This document shows positions 1-13,100 of a stretch of DNA of 64,000 bases, in pieces; the first letter of the stretch is position 1; each line of letters opens with the position of its first letter. Made by a program: the position numbers and the translations under genes. The notes beneath the pieces were generated by a model. The model made no database searches. It was not told the DNA's origin and saw only the letters and a program-made list of their open reading frames with translations. The DNA is from Valencia hispanica (lineage: Eukaryota > Chordata > Actinopteri > Cyprinodontiformes > Valenciidae), in assembly GCA_963556495.2 (NCBI GenBank), contig OY747702.1, positions 42,106,180 through 42,170,179 of the forward strand. The letters run 5' to 3'.

Positions 1-999
1 TTCCTGCATCAGGACACTTTTCTCCTTGTTTGTGCAGGTTCCTCACACAGGTACTCCAGTCAGCTCTGGGGTCATTCCCCACCCAGCATGATAGACTCCA
101 GATGAGATCAATGTTGCTGTGTCACACACATTTAATGAAAGCATCTGTTGCAGGATGATGTATGAGCACTCTACATTGACGTGAAATAAATAACATGCAT
201 ATATACTGAAGCGGGCCCCTCTTCCACATCTCACTTCCTCAGAGATTTTTCTGTTGTAGATGTTATCTGGAAGGTAAACAACCTAAAGCTACCTGACCGT
301 TTCAATTCGTAGTTCACGTCCTTGTTTGCCCTGGGATTACACTTTTCAGAAGTTGAGAACTACCAAAAGTGGATCAACCTTGAACACAGCCAACTCGGTA
401 GCATTAATTTTAGAAAAATAGATTTCAAAAGTGTGTCCGTTTGCGGCTGCACCTACCACTGAGGCCTGACTGAATCAGCCTTTTGTGCCCACTGTGCCCA
501 GATGTGAGGGGGGCTCAGCTGAGGCTAATGCTCACTGGAAGTATTTTCACAGCTCCGCCTTTTGGCAGAGCTGCTTCGTAAAAACTCTCCTCAGTATTTA
601 TGTTATTTTTTTTACCTTTTTCCTCACTGAAACATTATTCCCATTGCCAGTGTAATGATTCACCGGACGATATTCCAAATTAAACTGATGATTCAGCCCA
701 AGATTTTTGTTAACCATAAGATGGAGCATTAACCACCCAAGTGGCTGATTGGTTACAAATAACTCCTGCAGAATTCACGTATCTTTAAATAATGTAAAGG
801 AGCTTTTCTGTGAATCTGCCTGGCTGTATGAAAGAGCAACGTTTCCTTGTCCAGAAACACGTACTGCGTACTTGTACTGCTGCTTGTACTGGGTTTCATT
901 TATAAGATGTGTCACATTCAATGCAAACTTCGCGATTAAAAAATAAAAAATAAATTATGCAACGGAAAAAAGTGCCGAACTTTAGGATCCCCCCCATTA

Positions 1000-1497
1000 T
1001 TTATCACCCAGTGCTCCTACCTTATTTCAAGTCCTGGGGTTCCGCTCTCCCTCCACCAGCCCCGGCAGGGCCCAGCACTGAAACCCAAGCCTCCTTCATG
1101 CTTGGGCAGTGAGGAGGCCCTTCTTTTCACCTGATGGGGCGGGGTTTCCCCGGCTGGACGTAGCACGTGGAAGGATCACGTCATTCCAGCCAGATCCTCC
1201 CAGACCTTCAGGCGCCCCGGCCAGCCAGGAGGAGGCAGTATATAGCCCCAGGACTGGTGCATGTTTTTGTGGGAGTAGCTCACATTAGCCGCTCAGGGGA
1301 ACACGGGGAGAACATGCAAACTCGACACAGAAAGGCCCTTTCACCAACCCCACCCTGGGTGTGGGTGCCGATGATGCGGGGTAACAAACACACCCTCAGT
1401 ATCCACATCGTCCCCGGCGGTAATCGAACCAGGGACCTTCTAGCTGTGAGGTGAACTGTGAGGTGAGCTGCGCTACCAGCTGCGCCACCGTGCTCCC
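1000..1497 (-). mobile_element. tRNA-derived SINE-type repeat, minus strand
   Basis: Read on the minus strand it starts near 1497 with a tRNA-like head. A box TGGCGCAGCTGG is at 1487-1476 and a B-box-like GGTTCGATTAC at 1430-1420, with one base off the consensus. The body includes GTTTGCATGTTCTCCCCGTG, a phrase widespread in fish repeats. A 12-bp word (CTGTGAGGTGA-) is duplicated between the two boxes. The inner limit is approximate. A functional tRNA is excluded by the long tail and lack of cloverleaf pairing. Confidence 0.7.
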
Positions 1498-2089
1498 AAA
1501 TTCCAGAAATGGTGAATTTAAGCTACATTTTCAGACTTGCAAAAACATGAGCACACAACCAGTTGTCACCCCCCACCCCCGTCTCTGAACTGAGAATAAA
1601 AATGAGAATCTGAATGAAAATATGTTGCATGTAAGAATTATATCACAGTATGTTCATGTGTACATCTTCAGATTATTTAGCAGTTGCACATATTGGTGCA
1701 TTAGTTGTGATGAATAGAAATATAAATACCCCAATGACAGTCCTGCATAATGCTGCACAATAGATGCGCTGGCACTCCTTGAAGTTCATGCTGATGGAAC
1801 ATCTGGATGGGGGGAGTTTTTAGAGCTTTCCTGGCCCTTGATGATGACTGACTGATCAGCCAATTTAGATTCCCTAAAGCAGTCCTATTAGATGTGCTGA
1901 ACTGGACCCGGTGTTAGATCGACTGACCCTCCTAAATCGTGCACCGCCCAGCACAGTCTGGCTGTGGAATGCCATCTTCATCTTTGCCTCCACCTTCTTT
2001 TTTAGTCAGGCACGGCGCTGCATCAATGCTGTCACTCGCAGCTCTTCTGTTAATTTGTGACCCACAAATAATATTTTGCGCAGACCATA

Positions 2090-2240
2090 CTTTTTAAAAG
2101 TAGACTTAAAACGCACCTTTTCTTTCAGGCTTTAAATGCCTAGGAGTGCTGAAATTGTATTACATTCTGCTAGATTTCACTTTGGTTGCCTTTTGGCTGA
2201 GTAAAGCTCTATATAAATAAACAGTGATTAATTGATTTTT
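2090..2240 (+). mobile_element. LINE 3' end fragment
   Basis: It contains AGACTTAAAACGCACCTTTT, the coding end typical of fish LINE reverse transcriptases (SRLKTHLF-like). GAGTAAAGCTCTATATAAAT and an ATTAATTGATT tail follow. Confidence 0.5.
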
Positions 2241-2614
2241 TTAAAAATTCCACGCCTCCACATCATCCATGAACACCTCTATTTCGGTCTATTGCGCTTT
2301 CTACCTCTGTTGCCATGGTTACCGATGAAACTCAAGACTTAAGTCTATTCAGAATATTCACTAGGCACTTTGCATTGCATTTATGGCAGAAAGTGGATGT
2401 GTAGGAGGCATGAAATGGTCCAAAAACATCATTCTTTCTTGGGAGAGTGTAATTTATAAATCGAAAATTGCGTGCAGCTGTGCGTACTCACAATTTAACA
2501 GATCGGTAAGCTTCCTTGCGTAAGTAAAACATTTGAGTTCTAAAATTCTGTACAAATATGTGGAAAATAGTGCATGCCTTTGGATTCAGTCTCCTTTAAT
2601 CTTTTACCCATAAA

Positions 2615-3115
2615 TAAGATCCATGGTGTTGGCATCATCATGCTGTGGGGATGTTTTTCTTCTTGGAACAGAGGAGTTGGTTAGAGTTGATGGGAAGATG
2701 GATGAATTATCTTACTACATCAATCAATATTAATGTATTTGAAAGTTTAAATGCAGTTATTGTGTACTTTTTATCAATAGGTGCCCTACTTATGTAATTG
2801 TTGTACTGAGGTTGCCTGTGTAATAATAGGGATTAGAGGGGCTTATTTCTGAGCAATCTTTTTGTTTCTGTTGTGCTGTGTTGAAAAAAATGATTCTTTG
2901 ATTCTAATACTAATTCTTAAAATGGATTCTTTTGTCAAAAAAATTAAAAATCTTGGTTAATTTTCTCGCTACTTTACAATATTAATTATATAATGGTGAA
3001 TAGTAGTGTTGGTCTATCACATAAAATACCTGTAAAGTACATGGTAGTTTGTGGTTGTAACCTAATGAAATGTGAAAAACTTCAAAGGATAGTATGACTT
3101 TGCTGAGACCCTGTA
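2615..3115 (+). mobile_element. Tc1-like transposon remnant, family A, plus sense
   Basis: CATCATGCTGTGGGGATG and GTTGATGGGAAGATGGATG are phrases of a Tc1-like transposase gene. Downstream TTGGTCTATCACATAAAATA and GTGGTTGTAACCTAATGAAA belong to the element's 3' end. It is internally deleted with no intact frame. Confidence 0.75.
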
Positions 3116-4086
3116 TGAAGTGTTTAATGTTGCTTCCTTTGTGTTGCTGAGATTACTGTGATATTAGTGTCGTTTCACATTCCTCCATGCCTGCCTATGG
3201 GAACGGTCTGCAGTTCTGCCTGGGATGGAAAAAGCTCAAAAATGTACCTAAGGCAAAAAAAAAAAAAGTGTGAAATGAGCTAAAAGGTAAACACATTAGG
3301 CGGAAGGGTTGTGTCAAGAATTGATGAAGGGGGGATGGGAACAGAGACAGTGTTGAGATGGGGAGAGATTTTCCACACTGTGGCAAGTTTTTGGGCGTTT
3401 GCACCTTTCCACTTAACAAAACAATCTGCTGGACCCCAAACCCCGAGCTTGTTTGAATTTAACTCCGGAGGTGAAACATGTTCATTTCCTCTGTATGTAT
3501 GCACTGTTGTTAAACTGTCTTTTATTCATATGCCTATTTCATTTACCCTCTCAGAAAACGCCACCCATGTATTCACAAGACAGGTTATGCGGTAATCCTC
3601 AAAAAAAAAAAATCTCTTTCCAGACACAAGCAAAGTGTCGGAGCCCACAAATATGCATGTGGTTATGCCACAGATGGGCAGTCTTCTCATACAGCCACAG
3701 CGCTAAAGTGAAGGCTTTAGTTTTGGTTCATGAAATATTTCTTTTTTCCCCCCCAATGAGAGGCTCCATCCAGCACTTGCTGGTGACCCTGAGTGTGTCC
3801 TGGCAAAGCGCTCTGGAGAGCGTTCCCCAGTGAGCCATGTTGGGTAACCCTGAGTTAAAACAGGAAGCTGACAAACTCCTGTAAACCAAACTCACTAGTC
3901 ATGTCCTACGACTGGAGTTCTCAGCTAGCCGTAACATTTAGATTTTTACTGCCTGTTTAATTTTCTTCTTTTTGTAGTTTTATGTCTATAGTGCATTAAA
4001 TTAAGCAATGATTTTGCTGACCTTTTGGTCTTTTCTAATATATAAAAAGGCTTGTATTCATCTTTATTTTTTCTGTGGTTCTATAG

Positions 4087-4151
4087 GACATTCCTGCAAA
4101 CTGCTTACAAAGAACATGGGCATGCTGGTGATTAATGAAGACAGTCTGAAT
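4087..4151 (+). CDS. atp8a1: atp8a1 coding exon a (first in window)
   Basis: This 65-nt exon follows a CTATAG acceptor and precedes a GTAAGT donor. The first two bases finish a Gly codon begun upstream, then 21 codons read [20 protein letters not shown] plus N. In family members this follows the conserved TGDKQETAINIG segment of the P domain, which must lie on an exon before base 1. It joins in phase 0 to the ATRETLS exon. Confidence 0.95.
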
Positions 4152-7100
4152 GTAAGTATTTTTTAAATCATAATAAAACATATCCTTATTAAACTAATGA
4201 TGTAAAAACTTATGCAAAACTCTAAAAAAATTTACTTGTACTTTTCTTTTAATTTGTAAGTCTGTATGCTTTGTTTAAACTAGATTTCCAATCTCAAGTG
4301 TTTGTAAAACTTTGACCAACTCATATAATCTCTCTTTAAGAACTACTGTATAATGTATATTTAACACTGCTTTGCTGAAGAGCAGTCGCTGTAAAAAAGG
4401 GTTTTACTGTCTTCTTAAAACAAAAACAGACTTTTTAAACCCTTGCCTGTCCTCGAGAGCTACTGTTCTGCAATTTTAAGATGTTTTGCTGCTCCAAAAC
4501 ATCTAAATCAAATGGTTAAATTCTGCTGAGAATTAGAGTAAGAGACTCCAATCTAAAGTGTTTCTTTAGCATCTAATTGTAGCAATTTGCACAGTTAGCA
4601 CAGCTAGCATTACCTTAACAATAAGATTTTCAAGACGCCATCTCCAAATCCAGTGTTGTTGCATGGCCGAGGTTGAAAGCTTCAAAAGAAAGGATTAAAC
4701 CATTGCTGTACTTGGTTTAGCATTGCTGTTATCTGACAGTCTTGCTCCATCTCGCTTTCTCGCAGCCTGAATGAATTGTATACATATTGTGCATTAAACA
4801 TTTTCCTCATCTATATTCCTCTTTTCACACTTTGTTTAAACATCTTAAACATGGATAATGAAATAAGCTAAGTTAGAGTTTTCCCAACTCTGTATCTACA
4901 TCCACAGCAAGGAGTGTTGTGTGAGCAGGGAGAACTGGTCGAATGCTGGCAATCAGTGTTGAAAATTTCTCCGTGCACGTGTAGCGTAAACATGTTTGTT
5001 TGGGCAGGATTTGGATTTACATCTGTGGTTTCTACATCTTCTTTAAAGGTCCATTATTGCAAAAATGTTAAGGAAATTAAATGGATTATACTTTTTAATA
5101 AAAACTTGGTAAAAGTGGTATTAAATGGTCAAATGTTGGTAATTTTTATCCATGCAACTGCAGATCTTGGAAGAATTTCAAAGTACTTCTTCATGCTTAC
5201 TGTGAAAATCAGATTTTAATGTTAAATACGAACAATATGTCCCATTTCTTTGGAAATAGTATCTCCTTAGCTATCCACATTTGCTCTCTGCCGGGGAGAT
5301 TTCTCTGTATTAAAGGACGAAGCCACAGGGTGCCTTCCACAAAAAGCCAGCCCACTTCCTGATGTCCACATTTAACATGAAGACACCCAACAGTGAATTC
5401 ATTTAACCCCCTTGCAGGAGAGCCATGTCTGTTGTTCCTGAAATTGAAAAGGGCAAGTCCTTGCAGTTTCAGCAAGGGAAAGCTACACATGTCTGCTGAA
5501 GCCAAGACTCCACCGGGTTCGGCTTTGTCAGACAGATAGACGGGAAAAAGGCGAAGAGGGGTGGATGAAGTGGCGGCTGGAAGGGGCGGTTCTTGGTGAT
5601 GACGGACGGCCTTCACTCTGTCAGACGTTTGTTAAACGTGATAAATGGAGCCAAGGTAGAATGTGGGGTCGGTGCATTGGTTAAGCCCACAGGCCAGTGC
5701 TTTGAAATGTCAGCTCCCATTCTGCTGTGGTTGAGCAGATGCTTACATAAGGCAGTTTGTTAAAACTCAGAAACAGAAAGCTTTCCACCAAGACACAGAG
5801 CCTGGCTGTGGGGTCAGCAGGTATGAGAGCACTTATTCAAACATGGATTTCTTTTTGCCATGGCAAAGTTTTAGTCCCCAATAGGGTATTTGAAAAATAA
5901 ATTTGCAAACACATCTCTGTGCACTTTGAAAAAAAAGTTTTTATTGAGTATTCCCTTGTTGTAGGCCTCTGACACTGAACAGATAATGACATTTGATCTA
6001 TACAAATGTCCAGATTCCACATCATGACTGTCACGTTCTGTTGGCTGCATCAGTCAAGAACTATATCAACAATGGAGCTCAGTCTTTATGTGACGCTCCC
6101 GTGGATTTCTGAATGGCCACCACATACCCGCTCCAAAACCAAACACTAGCTCGTCACATAGGCTGAACTGGTGATTATAGCCATAACAAAGAGGCTTTAG
6201 CAGGAGACGTGTAGCATTAGTGCTAAAATTCCTCAGTGGAAATAAGAGGGGAAATGAGCAAAGTACTTGAGGTAATTTTAAACTTTGCTTATCAGACCTT
6301 GTGATGGATTGCTGATGTCCCAAACAAAGTGGATTCTTTCTCATCGCAATGGTCTGTACAGAGACCATTTCATTCATTGCTAATGCACTGAGATGTAATC
6401 TTCAATGACCCTGGTAACCCAGATCTAGCAGTTGTGCTTAAATGTAGATATTCAAGCCTTTGGGTACCTTGACCTTAACACACATCCGTGGATACACATG
6501 CGCCTGTCCGCTGTTCACCATCTCAAGCTGTTTTATAGATCCCATCAGGATGGTAAAGTCCTCACAGCTGCTCTCAGCTTGTATCCTCTTGCTCAGATTC
6601 TCTCCTGTTAATCCATCATCTCTCTCTCTATGCGTGTCTCTCCATCCGCATTGCTCACTTTGTGAAACGTAAAGCCTCCCTCTCCAAATATTTCCCTTAA
6701 GCTGAGGTTTCAGAGTTCTGTTATGCCAGGCGAAAATTGCACGGTCCCCATGGTGCAATCTGAATGCTTTGACGTATCTGACCTCCACACCAGGCCAGGC
6801 CCCTTCCTCCACCATTTCTGAAAATGGTCTCCATTATTTCTTTAAATGATTTCAGCTGTTTGGGCATCTGCTTGGCCCCATATATGAACACAATCTTTTT
6901 TTTTTTTATGTTCAAGTTGCCTTTATAGCTAGTATGTTTTGTTTAGTTTAGCGCGTTCCAAGGATATTATTTATGTTTTAGGCTGAATTAAAGTTTTATC
7001 CTACCTGTTGGATACTAAGAAACCAGCTATATTTGATAACACCTTCACCATCTGAGGAGAGGACAGAAAGATAAAAACAGTGATGATCTCACCGCTTTGT

Positions 7101-10100
7101 CCTTTCAGACATGCTTGTATCTCAGGACAGTTGATCCTCTTGTCAGACTCATGCTTATAGTTTTCCATCATCTCTTATCAGTCATCCTTGGATCTACTGT
7201 AATGATATCAGAATCCATCCGCAATTAATCAATGATATCACCTCATAGTCTGAGTGTAAGATTAATAAATATGAAAGATGATAATAAACATCCAGTATAT
7301 GAAAAACAGATGTTCCTCAGCGGTGTGGTGTTAGAACTGGAGTTAAGATGTACACTGATCAGACCGCCTGACTAATGGAGTGTTGCCACTAAAGCGGCCC
7401 TGATTTGTCAAGCCATAAACTCCACCAATTACCTGAAGGCGTGTTGCAGTATCTTTGGTAGGTGGTACGTGTGAAGGTAACCTCCGCATGGATGGCAGGA
7501 CACAATGGTTTCCTTCAAAACATTTTCCAAAGCATCACATCCATCTCTGGCTCGCTTTCTTCCCATCCTGCCCAATATATCCCACCCCCTGATCTGTACG
7601 ATGATCTAGAGATGGTCAGTTTTATTCACTTTTCCTGTCATTAGTCATAATCTTACGTCTAGTCGGTGTGTGTTCATTTTGTGCTGATATGCTCATTTAT
7701 ACAGATCTAAAAAATTTTATATACTGAAAAAGTTCCTTTTTTTTCTCATTTCAGAAACTGATGGTCAAAGATTATACAGATTAGTTGCACATAGTGAAAT
7801 ATTCAAATCCTTGAGTTCTTGTAACTTTATAATTTACAGATAATGGAAACCCCAAATTCAGTGTCTCAGAGAATTTGATTATTACATAAAAAATGACATT
7901 TTAAGCAGAAATGTCAGATTTTGATTTTATAACAAAATAGAAATTTGTCTTTGACACGGCTTCATTAAATAAAATAAGATAAATCCTCCCATTTAAAAAC
8001 AGATCCACACAAAATGGCGACAAAAACAAATTGGTGCAGTCTATTTTATGCTGTTTAAAATGGTTATTGCAGATGGAATGAATGACTTCTTGTAAATGTT
8101 TTTTCTGGGCCAGTGAGGTTCTGTATCGTTTGCCAGATGGCAGCAAAGTGAAGGAGTGGTGCAAGGGGTGAGAGGTGTCCTCTGTGATGAGAGTTCCTTT
8201 CCTCACCACAGAGCGCCTGTATAGTTCTGTCAGAGGAAGTTGAGGTGTTCTGGTTATTTTGCTGCCCTGATTTATTATATGGGAGAGTTTTGTTTTGGTA
8301 CTGATGGTGAGGAAGTTGAACCAGGTTGAAATGTTATAAGTGAGAATGGATTTGATGAGTAATCCATAAACAAGGGTTAAAATGTATTTGCTGATGTTAA
8401 AAGCTCTTAGTTTTCTGAGCAGGTTGAGATGCTGTTGTTCTTTGTAGATCGTTTGCATGTTCAGAAAAGTATAGGCAGGTGTCAATCTCTATCCCCAGAT
8501 ACTTAAACTTTCTGAAAAGTATTTTCATTTCTATGCTCTCAGAACTTGGTTGGGCCTCTTTTTGTATGAAATACTGTATCAATGCGGTGTGGCATGGAGG
8601 CATTCAGCATGTGAAAGCTCAGGTTGCTTTCTTATTGTTTTTCAGGTCATTTTCATTGTTTGGTCTGTAGGGTCGCATCTTCCTCTTGACAATAATCCAT
8701 AATTTCTCAAGGGATTCAGGTCAGGCCAGTTAGCTGGCCAATCAAGCACAGTAACACCTTTTGGTACATTTGGCAGTGTGGGGAGGTGCTAACTCCTGCT
8801 GGAAAATGAAATCAATATCTCCGTAAAGCTTGTCAGAAGGAGGAAGCATAAAGTACTCTAACATTTCCTGGTAGATAACTATGTTAAATTAACTCCAGAA
8901 AGTAAAGCTGACCAACACCATCACATGATATGGCACCTCAAATTATGTAAATTGGATTCTGTGCCCGTTCACTCTCTTTCTCCTCGGCCATGTAAGACGC
9001 TTGTAGCCCATGTGTAGGATTCGTCTGTCCATAGTGGCTCTTGATTCAACAAATCCGGTCTTAATTCACTCCTTCCGAAGCACCCCCAAATTCCTGAATA
9101 GATTCCACTTGACAATCCTTTCAGGACTGCGGTTATCCATATTGCTGGTGAACCTTTTACAACCACATTTTCTTCTTCCACTCAACCTTCTATTAATATG
9201 CTTGGATACAACGCTTTGTGAACAACTAGCTTCTACAGCAATGATCTTTAGTGGCTTACCCACCTTGTGGAGGGTGTCAGTGACTGTTCTGTCTCATCTG
9301 TCAAGTCAGCAGTCTTCCCCAGGATTGTGTTCTATTTGAAATCTATTTGAACAACTGTTTCAAAGAAAGCTTTCATAAACAGTTGTGGGCTTGTTCCTTC
9401 ATTACGTAAATAGTGTTTAAAAATGTTAAAATAAAGAACAAATTCTGTTTCAAGAACAGTTTTTTTTTAACCCACTAAATACAAAAGAAGACTGTATATT
9501 TTAGAACAAACAGATTGTTAGCTTTAAAGGCCTTGAGAAAAGAGGGAATCAAATCTTTAAGAATTCAGACCAGTTTCTAAAGAAAAATTCAGACATGTTG
9601 AGTTTCATTGGATGTTTTTTCTGTTCATAATGATAGAAGCACTCGATAATTCTGATTGTTCCTGATTTTGTTTTTAAACTTGCAAATTGCATGACAGTAC
9701 AGAGTGAGAGCAGCCTTATGAAGGCCTCTGGGGAGTCAATTTGAGCTGCTGTGTTAAAACAGGGTTTATACAGAATCCTAGAGTTGAATTTACTACCTTT
9801 TACTACCTTTCTTACTATCTCTCCATAATTTTTACTACCATCACAACATTGAGCAGCGGCCTCTTTTGTGGGAGTGATACTGACCCATGTGTGATGATGG
9901 TCCATCCCTGACCCAAAACTAAATGTTATTCCACTCACTTCAAAGTATAAATGTTATGATGTCTTGACTAATGTATAATAATTTCCAGAAGACTAGAATA
10001 AATAGAATATTAACAAAATGCAATGACTCTCACAAGAAAATGTTTTAAACGAAATGGGTAACTGCTCCCCCCGCGTGCGAATCCGCTGCTGATGAATGGT

Positions 10101-13100
10101 GGATGTATGGAATTATATTTCAGTCAAAAATCCCGAGCGAGATTTTCAACCTCAACTGCGCGTATTCAACAAGGCACGCACGTAATTGCTCATGCGCGCA
10201 TATTGAACAATGCGCGCGTGTAGAATTCATCTCATGAGTATCCAACAACCCGCGCATGTGGATTTCACCTCAAACGCGCTCTACACGAAGCTTTCATACA
10301 CGCGTGAAGGTAAATCTTAGGAGAGGCTGCGCCCTCGAAAGGAAATTGTGCTAGCGCCAGCAAAAAACTTTTGACTGTTTGGAGGAGGAGCCTAAGGTCG
10401 GCACTGACCCTGTGTAATTGGCCTTTTTAAATCGGTAACACCCTCAGGATCAGTAGAGTTATATTTTTCACAGTTTAACAGTACAAGAAAATGCCATTTG
10501 TCAAAGAAAACATGACTTTGGTGATGCAAGACAGCCAGGAAAATAGCAAAATTACATTGGTGTAGCATTCAAGCAGAGAAAAAAAAAGAAAAACTAAAAA
10601 CATAAATAAATGAAATGAAAAATGCATTTTAAAAAGGGCTAGGGGTAAAAAGTTCACAATCAGTTCATTATATCCTTTCAAGCAATTGCAGTGCTTTTCT
10701 CCATTAAAGAAAGTGAAGCAGAAGAAGAGTTTCAGTTCTTTCAGGAAGGTATAAAACAGAGGTTTGCATTTGAGAAATTTACATTTATGAATGAAAAACT
10801 AACAGAATATGAATTAAGACATTCAATCTGAGTTTTTTCTTTTTCTTTTCGTAGGATACTAAAAGTAATGTGATGTTTGGTGAACTCTTATGAAACAATC
10901 TCAGTGATCCTGTGGGCATTACCGATTTAAAAAGGCCAATTACACAGGGTCAATGCTGACTTTAGGCTCCTCCTCCAAACAGTCAAAAGTATTTTACTCG
11001 CTCACGCAGAATTTCCTTTCGAGGGCGCAGCCTCTCCTAACCCCTCCTTTCCACCGGACGCGTAAGCGGAACGTTACAAGAGCAGCATGTTTCACTTGTG
11101 TATTCTGCTGCTTGGCCCTTTCCACCGGGTGCGTATGAGGCGCATAGCAGCAGGGAAGCAGCTGTCACCGAGAGAGCACGAAATCACGCGAGATTAGCAA
11201 AATCACGCGTGGTTTCGTCAGTAAACACAACAACCATAGACATGTATAAACGTCTATGACAATAATAACCAGGAAAAGACAACAACATGACTCCAAAAGG
11301 TTGGTGTTTTATGTTATGTCCGTTTTATATTCGCCAATAAGTTTGTATGTCAGGGAATATCCAAAATCGCCCCCTCCCACGAGGTACTGACTTCTCACCG
11401 GCCGCATAGGTAGTGACATTTTTTTAAGTAAAGCAACCGCAAAGCAGCACGTTTCTTTTATTTTGAAAATTTCTGGTGCCGAGCCGAAATATCCTGTCTC
11501 CCCTATCCAAAATGTAGAAATTTACGTGTTTCAGAGGCGTGCTGCTTAGAAAATAGGACTGCCGCGTATATTTAGAAAAGTGCTGCGACCTGTCGCTCCT
11601 GAGACGCGGCAGACTCGTGCTGCTTTCGCCTCCGGTGGAAAGGGTTCTATTGACTACAGTGGTGGCTATCAGCTGCGTATGACGTGCTGCTCCTGTAACG
11701 TGCTGCTTACGCATCCGGTGGAAAGGAGGGGTAGATTGACCCTAACGCGTGTAAGAAAGCTTTGTGTAGAGCGCGTGTGAGGTGAAATCCACATGCGCGG
11801 GTTGTTGGATACTCATGAGATGAATTCTACACGCGCGTGTTGTTGAATATGCGCGCATGAGCAATTACATGCGTGCCTTGTTGAATGCGCGCAGGTGAGG
11901 ATGAAAATCTCCTCGGGATTTTTGACTGAAATATAATATTCCAAACACTCTGTTGGCCCACAGTCATAAGCGCTGGGTTTTAATTGATGATTGGTGGGTG
12001 GAAGCAGTTGTGATGTTATGCACGCTGTTCAACGCTGCTTTTAGGACACTAAATGGAAATAACTCCCACTCCGACGAGGTAATGGAAAAATAATATATGT
12101 TTTATGTGCTACTTTTAGCTTTATATTAAACGGGTAGCATGTTCTGTGGATTGAAAGAAAACTTTTTGTATTCATATAAATAGTTGCTATGTCAGACATT
12201 ACTGCTAAACTGCCACTTCAATCCAGTCACTTGAAAAATATTTTCCGATGATTATATTTAACATCATAAGCTAACTTTTGCTGTTTTCGGCATGTAAACA
12301 TGCCGGTAGCACTTTTCGAAGGGTAGGGCCAACAGCCATCTATGCGCGCTACTGTAGGACATTCTGAGGAGGTAGCACAGATCGTCAGAACAGCGGTCCA
12401 AGCGCAACCCTCTAAAAGCTTTTTGCTAATTTACACAAAAGATGCTTTGGTTCTTTGTTCTTCTACAAGTGTGTTTTCTGAATCCCCATCAAAGTATAAA
12501 AATATTAGGATTAAAGAGATTATTTATATTGTTTTTAAGCAAATCTAGCTGTTTACAACTAACATTTGTTTTTTGTTTTTTACTTTGTCTTTCAGGCAAC
12601 AAGGGAAACACTTAGCCACCACTGTGGACTGCTTGGAGAAGCCATCTACAAGGAAAACGACTTTGCTCTCATTATTGATGGAAAGACTCTTAAATACGCT
12701 CTTACGTTTGGGGTGCGACAGTACTTTCTGGACCTGGCCTTGTCCTGTAAAGCAGTCATTTGTTGCAGGTAAAATTTACTCCTGAGGGAATAAAATAAAC
12801 CTGAAACAGAAGTGAACATTTGAAATAACTTATCAGTTTTTATTGATTCAGACACGAAATACTAAAATATATCTTTAAATAAAATCACAATCCCCAAATT
12901 GATGACAGTAAAGCTTGCCAACATAAAAGACAGATAAAACTACAGACTCTACAGACTACAGACATAACACTAATAAATAAAAATGGCAATAAAACGAGAC
13001 TCTAGTGACCTGCTTTTGCTACATAAAGTGTAGGAAGTACTTATATACTTAAGCAACTGTTACGAGCTACCAGGCCAGAAATCAGCAGCATGTTTTTAGA

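Larger units (their letters stand above)
1..4086 (+). other. end of upstream atp8a1 intron
   Basis: No upstream atp8a1 exon is visible. In particular the expected WILTGDKQETAIN coding stretch is absent, so this is intron. It holds a minus-strand SINE (about 1000-1497), a LINE 3' tail (about 2090-2240) and a Tc1-like fragment (about 2615-3115). Confidence 0.8.
4152..12595 (+). other. atp8a1 intron, 8.4 kb, repeat-rich
   Basis: The intron contains a minus-strand Tc1-like remnant near 7351-7585, a non-LTR retrotransposon fragment at 7895-8545, a second Tc1-like lineage at 8600-9345 and the foldback element at 10106-11943. I see nothing identifiable in 4152-7350 or 9346-10105. The open frames there, such as 6438-6815 on the minus strand, match no family I know. 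Confidence 0.85.

Noticed and set aside
1..60. A possible exon after the TTTGTGCAG acceptor-like site at the window start
   Set aside because: The following bases give no P4-ATPase sequence in any frame and no fitting donor. The upstream exon expected here (TGDKQETAIN) is not present.
6438..6815. A 125-codon minus-strand open frame
   Set aside because: No family resemblance and no supporting signals. Left as intron.
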